Shown: piece by piece, positions 53,001 through 64,000 of the stretch
Position numbering within the stretch: position 1 is the first letter of the stretch
Layout: each line of letters begins with the position of its first letter
NCBI GenBank assembly: GCA_037013495.1
Contig: CM072803.1
Span: 52,403,627 to 52,467,626, forward strand
Direction of reading: 5' to 3'
DNA: 64,000 bases
Origin: Hippophae tibetana
Lineage: Eukaryota > Streptophyta > Magnoliopsida > Rosales > Elaeagnaceae
Notes under the pieces: model-generated
What the model saw: only the letters and a program-made list of their open reading frames with translations
The model's database searches: none
What the model was told of the DNA's origin: nothing
Position numbers and translations under genes: made by a program

Positions 53001-56000
53001 AACACAACCGGAATAACTTATAAATAAGTTGAGAATATTGATGTCAAAAATGAGTTAAAAATGAGAAATATTGATATCTTATACGAAATAATGAACAAAA
53101 TTTCAATCGTTTCATAGTTTTACATTTCAAGGCGTAATATATTCTATTTAAATATATCATAATTATAAAGATAAATATTTTGGAATATTTATTCACCCAC
53201 AAATTATTTGTGTAATAGAAATGAGAAAATGTTTAAATTTTCTTTTCCACTTATTTATTTGTCTTAATATTCCATCATTATTTTGTTTCCTTCGTAAGTG
53301 TTAATTCCCACCAAAATCAAATTAATTCAAATTTTGTTACCTCTCCTCCCAAGGGAAAAAGGGGATGGCTAGAGATGGTTATAGACATTATTTGGTAACT
53401 TCTTATTACGTAGCATGAACCATTGCCATAGAGGATAAGCATAATATTTCCTATCTTATTTCTTTGCTTCTTACTCATAGAATGGGTTTGAAAAACTAGA
53501 TTCTTAGGAGGAAAAGCACAACCAAATTTAATTTCAATACGTTGTATTCCAACACAACCAGAATAACTTATAAATAAGTTGAGAATATTGATGTTATAAA
53601 TGAGTTAAAAATGTGAAATATTGATCTCTTATACGAAATAATGAACAAAATTTCAAACGTTTCATAGTTTTATATTCCAAGTTGTAATAAATTTTATTTA
53701 AATATATCATAATTATAATGATAAAACATTCGATGTATTTATTCACTTACAAATTATTTGTAAAATAGAAATGAGAAACGTTTTGTTTTCTTTTCCACTT
53801 ATTTAGTTTTCCCAATATTCTATCATTATTTTCTTTCCTTTGTAAGTCTTAATTCATACCACAATCAAATCCATTCAAATATTTCTCCCTCTCTTCCCAA
53901 GGAAAAAATATGATAGCTAGAGGTGGTTTAAAATATTATTTGGTAACTTCTTTTTACGTAGCCTGAAACATTGCTATAGAGGATAAGCATAATATTTCAA
54001 AACATATTTCTTTGCTTCTTACTCATAGAATTGGTTTTGAAAACTAGATTCTTGGGAGGAAAGAGATACCCAAATTTAATTTCAATACAGTGTTTTCTAA
54101 CACAACCGGAATAACTTATAAATAAGTTGAGAATATTGATGTCAAAAATGTGTTAAAATCAGAAATATTGATATCTTATACGAAATAATGAACAAAATTT
54201 CAATCGTTTCATACCTTTTCATTTCAAGTCATAATAAATTCTATTTAAATATATCATAATTATAATGATAAACATTTTGGAGCATTTATTCACCCACATA
54301 TTATTTGTATAATAGAAATGAGAAAATGCTTAAATTTTCTTTTCCAATTATTTATTTGTCTTAATATTCCATCATTATTTTGTTTCCTTCGTAAGTGTTA
54401 ATTCCCACCAAAATGAAATTGATTCAAATTTTATTACCTCTCCTCCCATTGGAAAAAGGTGATGGCTAGAGATGGTTTTAGACATTATTTGGTAACTTCT
54501 TGTTACGTAGCATGAACCATTACCATAGAGGATAAGCATAATATTTCCTATCTTATTTCTTTGCTTCTTTCTCATAGAATGGGTTTGAAAAACTAGATTC
54601 TTAGGAGGAAAAGCACAACCAAATTTAATTTCAATACGTTGTATTCCAACACAACCAGAATAACTTATAAATAAATTGAGAATATTGATGTTATAAATGA
54701 GTTAAAAATGTGGAATATTGACCTCTTATACGAAATAATGAACAAAATTTCAAACGTTTCATAGTTTTATATTTCAAGTTGTAATAAATTTCATTTAAAT
54801 ATATCATAATTATAATTATAAAAAATTCGAAGTATTTATTCACCTACAAATTATTTGTAAAATAGAAATAAGAAACTTTTTTGTTTTCTTTTCCACTTAT
54901 TTAGTTTTCCCAATATTCTATAATTATTTTCTTTCCTTTGTAAGTCTTAATTCATACCACAATCAAATTCATTCAAATATTTCTCCCTCTCTTCCGAAGG
55001 GAAAAATGTGATAGCTAGAGGTGGTTTAAGATATTGTTTGGTAACTTCTTTTTAGGTAGCGTGAAACATTGCTATAGAGGATAAGCATAATATTTCAAAA
55101 CCTATTTCTTTGCTTCTTACTCATAGAATTGGTTTTGAAAACTAGATTATTGGGAGGAAAGAGATACCCAAATTTAATTTCAATACAGTGTTTTCTAACA
55201 CAACCGGAATAACTTATAAATAAGTTAAGAATATTGATGTCAAAAATGAGTTAAAAATGAGAAATATTGATATCTTATACGAAATAATGAACAAAATTTC
55301 AATCGTTTTGATAGTTTTACATTTCAAGTCGTAATAAATTCTATTTAAATATATCATAATTATAATGATAAACATTTTGGAGTATTTATTCACCCACATA
55401 TTATTGGTATAATAGAAATGAGAAAATGTTTAAGTTTTCTTTTCCACTTATTTATTTTTCCCAATATTCCATCATTATTTTGTTTCCTTCGTAAGTGTTA
55501 ATTCCTACCAAAATCAAATTCATTCAATTTTTATTACCTCTCCTCCGAAGGGAAAAAAGGGATGGCTAGAGATGGTTTTAGACATTATTTGGTAACTTCT
55601 TGTTACATAGCATGAATCATTGCCATAGTAGATAAGCATAATATTTCCTATCTTATTTCTTTGCTTCTTACTCATAGAATGGGTTTGAAAGACTAGATTC
55701 TTCAGAGGAAAAGGACAAACAAATTTAATTTCAATACGTTGTATTCCAACAAAACGAGAATAACTTATAAATAAGTTGAGAATATTGATGTTATAAATGA
55801 GTTAAAAATGTGAAATATTGATCTCTTATACGATATAATGAACAAAATTTCAAACGTTTCATAGTTTTATATTTCAAGTTGTAATAAATTACATTTAAAT
55901 ATATCATAATTGTAATGATAAAAAAATTCGAAGTATTTATTCACCTACAAATTATTTGTAAAATAGAAATGAGAAACTTTTTTTGTTTTCTTTTCCACTT

Positions 56001-59000
56001 ATTTAGTTTTCCCAATATTCTATCATTATTTTCTTTCCTTTGTAAGTGTTAATTCATACCACAATCAAATTCATTCAAATATTTCTCCCTCTCTTCCCAA
56101 GGGAAAAATGTGATAGCTAGAGGTGGTTTAAGATATTATTTGGTAACTTCTTTTTACGTAGCCTGAAACATTGCTATAGAGGATAAGCATAATATTTGAA
56201 CACTTATTTCTTTGCTTCTTACTCATAGAATTGGTTTTGAAAAGTAGATTCTTAGGAGGAAAGAGATACCCAAATTTAATTTCAATACACTATATTCTAA
56301 CACAATCGGAATAACTTATAAATAAGTTGAGAATATTGATTTCAAAAATGAGTTAAAAATGAGAAATATTGATATCTTATACGAAATAATGAACAAAATT
56401 TCAAACGTTTCATAGTTTTACATTTCTACTTGTAATAAATTTCATTTAAATATATCATAATTATAATGAAAACAAATTCGAAGTATTTATTTACCTACAA
56501 ATTATTTTTAAAATAGAAATGAGAAACCTTTTTTGTTTTCTTTTCCACTTATTAAGTTTTTCCAATATTTTATCATTATTTTCTTTCCTTTGTAAGTCTT
56601 AATTCATACCACAATCAAATTCATTCAAATATTTCTCCCTCTCTTCCCAAGGGAAAAATGTGATAGCTAGAGGTGGTTTAAGATATTATTTGGTAACTTG
56701 TTGTTACGTAGCCTCAAACATTGCTATAGAGGATAAACATAATATTTCAAAACTTATTTCTTAACTTCCTACTCATAGAATTGGTTTTGAAAACTAGATT
56801 CTTAAGAGGAAAGAGATACCCAAATTTAATTTCAATACAGTGCATTCCAACACAACCAGAACAACTTATAAATAAGTTGAGAATATTGATGTCATAAATG
56901 AGTTAAAAATGAGAAATATTGATCCCTTATACGACAAAATGAACAAAATTTCAAACTTTTCATAGTTTTACATTTCAAGTCGTAATAAATTACATTTAAA
57001 TATATTATAATTATAATGATAAAATATTTGGAGTATTTATTCAGCCACAATTTATTTGTAAAATAGAAATGAGAAAATGTTTAAGTTTTCTTTTCCACTT
57101 ATTTATTTGTCTTAATATTCTATCATTATTTTGTTTCCTTCGTAAGTGTTAATTCCCACGAAAATCAAATACATTCAAATTTTATTACCTCTCCTCCCAT
57201 GGGAAAAATGGGATGGCTAGAGATGGGATTAGACACTATTTGGTAACTTCTTGTTACATAGCATGAACCATTGCGAGAGAGGATAAGCATAATATTTCCT
57301 ATCTAATTTCTTTGCTTCTTACTCATAGAATGGGTTTCAAAAACTAGATTCTTAGGAGGAAAGACAACCAAATTTAATTTCAATACGGTGTATCAACACA
57401 ACCAGATTAACTTATAAATAAGTTTAGAATATTGATGTCATAAATGAGTTAAAAATGAGAAATATTGATCTCTTATACGAAATAATGAACAAAATTTCAC
57501 TCTTTTCATAGTTTTACATTTTAAGTCATAATAAAGTGCATTTAAATATATCATAATTATAATGATAAAATATTTGGAGTATTTATACCGTCACAAATTA
57601 TTTGTAAAATAGAAATAAGAAAATATTTAAGTTTTCTTTTCCACTTATTTATTTTTCCCAATATTCTATCATTATTTTGTTTCATTTGTAAGTCTTAATT
57701 CCCACCACAATCAAATTCATTCATATTTTACTACCTCTCCTCACAAGGGAAAAAGGTGATGCCTAGAGGTGGTTATAGACATTATTTGGTAACTTCTTGT
57801 TACGTAGCATGAACCATTGCCATAGAGGAAAAGCATAATAATTCCAATCTTATTTCTTTGCTTCTTACTTATAGAATGGGTTTGAAAAACTAGATTCTTA
57901 GGAGGAAAGACACAACCAAATTTAATTTCAATACGGTGCATTCTAACACAACTAGAATAACTTTTAAATAGGTTGAGAATATTGATGTCATAAATGAGTT
58001 AAAAATGAGAAATATTGATCTCTTATACGAAATAATGAACAAAATTTCAAACGTTTCATAGTTTTAAATTTCAATTCTTAATAAATTTAATTTAAAATAT
58101 CAAAATTATAATGATAAAAAATTTGGAGTATTTATTCAGCCACAAATTATTTGTAAAATAGAAATGAGAAAATGTTTAAGTATTCTTTTCCACTTATTTA
58201 TTTTTCCCAATATTCTATCATTATTTTCTTTCATTCGTATGTCTTAATTCCCACCAAAATCAAATTCATTCAAATTTTATTACTTCTCCTCCCAAGGGAA
58301 AAAGGTGATGGCTAGAGATGGTTTTAGACATTATTTGGTAGCTTCTTGTTACGTAGCATGAACCATTGCCATAGAGGATAAGCATAATATTTCCAATCTT
58401 ATTTCTTTGCTTCTTAATCATAGAATGGGTTTGAAAAACTAGATTCTTAGGAGGAAAAGCACAACCAAATTTAATTTCAATACGTTGTATTCCAACACAA
58501 CCAGAATAACTTATAAATAAGTTGAGAATATTGATGTTATAAATGAATTAAAAATGTGAAATATTGATCTCTTATACGAAATAATGAACAAAATTTCAAA
58601 CGTCTCATAGTTTTACATTTCAAGTTGTAATAAATTCCGTTTAAATATATCATAATTATAATGATAAAAAATTTGGAGTATTTATTCAGCGACAAATTAT
58701 TTGTAAAATAGAAATGACAAAATGTTTAACTTTTCTTTTCCACTTATTTATTTTTCCCAATATTCTATCATTATTTGGTTTCCTTCTTAAGTCTTAATTC
58801 CCACCACAATCAAATTCATTCAAATTTTATTAGCGCTTCTCCCAAGGGAAAAAGGTGATGGCTAGAGGTGGTTTTAGACATTATTTGGTAATTCTTGTTA
58901 CGTAGCATGAACCATTGCCATAGAGGATAAGCATAATATTTCCTATCTTATTTCTTTGCTTCTTACTCATAGAATACGTTTCAAAAACTAGATTCTTAGG

Positions 59001-62000
59001 AGGAAAGACAACCATATTTAATTTCAATACGGTGTATCAACACAACCAGAATAACTTATAAATAAGTTTAGAATATTGATGTAATATAAATCAGTTAAAA
59101 ATGAGAAATATTGATCTCTTATACGAAATAATTAACAAAATTTCAAACTTTTCACAGTTTTACATTTCAAGTCGTAATATATTACATTTAAATATATTAT
59201 AATTATAATGATAAAATATTTGGAGTATTTTTTCAGCCACAAATTATTTGTAAATTAGAAATCAAAAAATGTTTAAGTTTTCTTTTCCACTTATTTATTT
59301 GTCTTAATATTCTATCATTATTTTGTTTCCTTCGTAAGTGTTAATTCCCACGAAAATCAAATTCATTCAAATTTTATTACCTCTCCTCCCAAGGGAAAAA
59401 TGGGATGGCTAGAGATGGTTTTAGACACTATTTGGTAACTTCTTGTTACGTAGCATGTACCATTGCTATAGAGGATAAGCATAATATTTCCTATCTAATT
59501 TCTTTGCTTCTTACTCATAGAATGGGTTTCAAAAACTAGATTCTTAGGAGGAAAGACAACCATATTTAATTTCAATACGGTGTATCAACACAACCAGAAT
59601 AACTTATAAATAAGTTTAGAATATTGATGCCATAAATGAGTTAAAAATGAGAAATATTGATCTCTTATACGAAATAATGAACAAAATTTCACTCTTTCAT
59701 AGTTTTACATTTTAAGTCGTAATAAAGTGCATTTAAATATATCATAATTATAATGATAAAATATTTGGAGTATTTATTCAGCCACAAATTATTTGTAAAA
59801 TAGAAATGAGAAAATGTTTAAGTTTTCTTTTCCACTTATTTATTTGTCTTAATATTCCATCATTATTTTGTTTCCTTCGTAAGTGTTAATTCCCACCAAA
59901 ATAAAATTCATTCAAATTTTATTACCTCTCCTCCCAAGGGAAAAAGATGATGGCTAGAGATGGTTTTAGACATTCTTTGGTAACTTCTTGTTACGTAACA
60001 TGAACCATTGCCATAGAGGAAAAGCATAATAATTCCAATCTTATTTCTTTGCTTCTTACTTATAGAATGGGTTTGAAAAACTAGATTCTTAGGAGGAAAG
60101 ACACAACCAAATTTAATTTCAATACGGTGCATTCTAACACAACTAGAATAACTTTTAAATAGGTTGGGAATATTGATGTCATAAATGAGTTAAAAATGAG
60201 AAATATTGATCTCTTATACGAAATAATGAACAAAATTTCAAACGTTTCATAGTTTTACATTTCAAGTCGTAATAAATTCCGTTTAAATATATCATAATTA
60301 TAATGATAAAAAATTTGGAGTATTTATTCAGCGACAAATTATTTGTAAAATAGAAATGACAAAATGTTTAAGTTTTCTTTTCCACTTATTTATTTTTCTC
60401 AATATTCTATCATTATTTTGTTTCTTTCGTAAGTCTTAATTCCCAACACAATCAAATTCGTTCAAATTTTATTACCTCTCCTCCAAAGGGAAAAAGGTGA
60501 TGGCTAGAGGTGGTTTTAGACATTATTTGGTAGCTTCTTGTTACGTAGCATGAACCATTGCCATAGAGGATAAACATAATATTTCCAATCTTATTTGTTT
60601 GCTTCTTACTCATAGAATGCATTTGAAAAACTAGATTCTTATGAGGAAAAGCACAACCAAATTTAATTTCAATACGTTGTTTTGCAACACAACCAGAATA
60701 ACTCATAAATAATTTGAGAATATTGATGTTATAAATGAGTTAAAAATGTGAAATATTGATCTCTTATAGGAAATAAAGAACAAAATTTCAAACGTTTCAT
60801 AGTTTTACATTTCAATTTGTAATAAATTTCATTTAAATATATCATAATTATAATGATAAAAAATTCGAATTATTTATTTACCTACAAATTATTTTTTAAA
60901 TAGAAATGAGAAACCTTTTTTGTTTTCTTTTCCACTTATTAAGTTTTCCCAATAGTCTATCATTATTTTCTTTCCTTTGTAAGTCTTAATTCATACCACA
61001 ATCAAATTCATTCAAATATTTCTCCCTCTCTTCCCAAGGGAAAAATGTGATAGCTAGAGGTGGTTTAAAATATTATTTGGTAACTTCTTGTTATGTAGCC
61101 TGAAACATTACTATAGAGGATAAGCATAATATTTCAAAACTTATTTCTTAGCTTCCTACTCATAGAATTGGTTTTGAAAACTAGATTCTTAGGAGGAAAG
61201 AGATACCCAAATTTAATTTCAATATAGTGCATTCCAACACAACCAGAATAACTTATAAATAAGTTGAGAATATTGACATCATAAATGAGTTAAAAATGAG
61301 AAATATTGATCCCTTATACGACATAATGAACAAAATATCAAACTTTTCATAGTTTTACATTTCAAGTCGTAATAAATTACATTTAAATATATTATAATTA
61401 TAATGATAAAATATTTGGAGTATTTATTCAGCCACAAATTATTTGTAAAATAGAAATCAGAAAATGTTTAAGTTTTCTTTTCCACTTATTTATTTGTCTT
61501 AATATTCTATCATTATTTTGTTTCCTTCGTTAGTGTTAATTCCCAAGAAAATCAAATTCATTCAAATTTTATTACCTCTCCTCCCAAGGGAAAAATGGGA
61601 TGGCTAGAGATGGGTTTAGACACTATTTGGTAACTTCTTGTTACGTAGCATGAACCATTGCCATAGAAAATAAGCATAATATTTCTTATCTAATTTCTTT
61701 GCTTCTTACTCATAGAATGGGTTTCAAAAACTAGATTCTTAGGAGGAAAGACAACCAAATTTAATTTCAATACGGTTTATCAACACAACCAGAATAACTT
61801 ATAAATAAGTTTAGAATATTGATGTCATAAATGAGTTAAAAATGAGAAATATTGATCTCTTATACGAAATAATGAACAAAATTTCACTCTTTTCATAGTT
61901 TTACATTTTAAGTCATAATAAAGTGCATTTAAATATATCATAATTATAATGATAAAATATTAGGAGTATTTATTCAGCGACAAATTTTTTGTAAAATAGA

Positions 62001-64000
62001 AATGACAAAATGTTTAAGTTTTCTTTTCCACTTATTTATTTTTCCCAATATTCTATCATTATTTTATTTCCTTCGTAAGTCTTAATTCCCACCACAATCA
62101 AATTCATTCATATTTTATTACCTCTCTTCACAAGGGAAAAAGGTGATGGCTAGAGATGGTTTTAGACATTCTTTGGTAACTTCTTGTTACGTAGCATGAA
62201 CCATTGCCATAGAGGAAAAGCATAATAATTCCAATCTTATTTCATTGCTTCTTACCTATAAAATGAGTTTCAAAAACTAGATTCTTAGGAGGAAAGACAC
62301 AACCAAATTTAATTTCAATACGTTGCATTCTAAAACAACTAGAGTAACTTTTAAATAGGTTGAGAATATTGATGTCATAAATGAGTTAAAAATGAGAAAT
62401 ATTGATCTCTTATACGAAATAATGAACAAAACTTCACTCTTTTCATAGTTTTACATTTCAAGTTGTAATAAATTCCGGTTAAATATGTCATAATTATAAT
62501 GATAAAAAAATTGGAGTATTTATTCAGCCAGAAATTATTTTTAAAATAGATATGAGAAAATGTTTAAGTTTTCTTTTCCACTTATTTATTTTTCCCAATA
62601 TTATATCATTATTTTGTTTCATTCGTAAGACTTAATTCCCACCACAATAGAATTCATTCAAATTTTATTACCTCTCCTCCCAAGGGAAAAAGGTGATGGC
62701 TAGAGATGGTTTTAGACATTCTTTGGTAACTTCTTGTTACGTAGCATGAACCATTGCCATAGAGGAAAAGCATAATAATTCCAATCTTATTTCTTTGCTT
62801 CTTACTCATAGAATGGGTTTCAAAAACTAGATTCTTAGGATGAAACACAACCAAATTTAATTTCAATACGTTGTATTCCAACACAACTAGAATAACTTAT
62901 AAATAAGTTGACAATATTGATGTTATAAATGAGTTAAAAATGAGAAATATTGATCTCTTATACGAAATAATGAACAAAATTTCAAACGTTTCATAGTTTT
63001 AAACTTCAATTCTTAATAAATTTAATTTAAATATATCAAAATTATAATGATAAAAAATTTGGAGTATTTATTCAGCCACAAATTATTTGTAAAATAGATA
63101 TGAGATAATGTTTAAGTTTTCTTTTTCCACTTATTTATTTTTCCCAATATTCTATCATTATTTTGTTTCATTCGTATGTCTTAATTCCCACCACAATCAA
63201 ATTCATTCAAATTTTATTACCTCTCCTCCCAAGGGAAAAAGGTGATGGCTAGAGATGGTTTTAGACATTCTTTGGTAACTTCATGTTACGTAGCATGAAC
63301 CATTGCCATAGAGGAAAAGCATAATAATTCCAATCTTATTTCTTTGCTTCTTACTTATAGAATGGGTTTGAAAAACTAGATTCTTAGGAGGACAGACACA
63401 ACCAAATTTAATTTCAATACGGTGCATTCTAACACAACTAGAATAACTTTTAAATAGGTTAAGAATATTGATGTCATAAATGAGTTAAAAATGAGAAATA
63501 TTGATCTCTTATACGAAATAATGAACAAAATTTCAAACGTTTCATAGTTTTACATTTCAAGTCGTAATAAATTCCGTTTAAATATATCATAATTATAATG
63601 ATAAAAAATTAAGAGTATTTATTCAACGACAAATTATTTGTAAAATAGAAATGACAAAATGTTTAAGTTTTCTTTTGCACTTATTTATTTTTCCCAATAT
63701 TCTATCATTATTTTGTTTCCTTCGTAAGTCTTAATTCCCAACACAATCAAATTCGTTCAAATTTTATTACCTCTCCTCCAAAGGGAAAAGGTGATGGCTA
63801 GAGGTGGTTTTAGACATTTTTTGGTAGCTTCTTCTTACGTAGCATTAACCATTGCCATAGAGGATAAGCATAATATTTCCAATCTTATTTCTTTGCTTCT
63901 TACTCATAGAATGGGTTTGAAAAACTAGATTCTTAGGAGGAAAAGCACAACCAAATTTTATTTCAATACGTTGTATTCCAACACAACCAGAATAAATTAT
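50049..64000. repeat. 548-bp satellite array, right block, with A/B dimer region
   Basis: About 25 monomers to the window end. Landmarks fall at 50152, 50698, 51244, 51794, 52344, 52894, 53444, 53992, 54541 and 55090 (spacing 546-550). From about 51244 to 56200 two subtypes alternate. Type A has GAATGGGTTT, GCACAACC or similar, and CATGAACCATTGCC. Type B has ATATTTCAAAAC, GAATTGGTTTTG, GAGATACCC and CTGAAACATTGCT. That makes a higher-order repeat of about 1.1 kb. Beyond about 57 kb type-A-like variants dominate. No genes are seen; the recurrent minus-strand frame (for example 50577-50807, 62654-62884) is discussed as a finding. Confidence 0.93.

Overview
The window is plant heterochromatin, almost certainly from an angiosperm; I cannot name the species. 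About 37 monomers of an AT-rich satellite (546-550 bp period) form the background at 1-1554, 9007-12642, 41695-42719 and 50049-64000. Into it have gone at least five LTR-retrotransposon units of the Ty3/gypsy Athila type, with a tRNA-Asp primer-binding site (PBS), Athila-type Gag-Pol and an env-like ORF. I see no ordinary host gene, tRNA, rRNA or CRISPR array. A pericentromeric or other satellite-block location is an inference.

Layout. E1 (1555-9006, + strand) and D (42720-50048, - strand) are 7.3-7.5 kb elements with LTRs of 1.74-1.89 kb, a PBS and a polypurine tract (PPT) but no gag or pol, so they look non-autonomous. A (12643-41694, - strand, TSD ATTGC) is a 12 kb Athila element of a second family (1.45 kb LTRs) carrying gag, pol and an env-like ORF. 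Its integrase C-terminus was hit by X (17792-34881, - strand), which shares the E1/D LTR family and does carry gag, protease, RT, RNase H and integrase. X in turn was hit inside RT by Y (24210-27473), of which only leader, PBS and one LTR survive. Insertion order is therefore satellite, then A, then X, then Y; E1 and D entered the satellite independently.

How the parts relate. X is the only coding member of the E1/D/X/Y family and is the natural model for a helper, since E1 and D keep its LTR, PBS, leader hairpins and PPT. X is itself broken by stops, small deletions and Y. Its unusual feature is two complete gag genes in tandem: a free-standing gag1 and a second gag2 leading into pro-pol, separated by 353 bp holding a copy of a structured block otherwise found after integrase. 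A is decayed by three in-frame TAA codons in gag-pol and a frameshift in the env-like ORF.

Most unusual features: (1) a seven-copy tandem array of the tRNA-Asp PBS in D, with a two-copy version in Y and X; (2) the tandem gag genes of X; (3) a mosaic 3' LTR of X that looks like a conversion tract copied from Y; (4) RNA hairpins conserved between family members, two of them with compensatory differences; (5) hypervariable GC-rich minisatellites just upstream of the TATA box in both LTR families; (6) a dimeric A/B organisation of part of the satellite.
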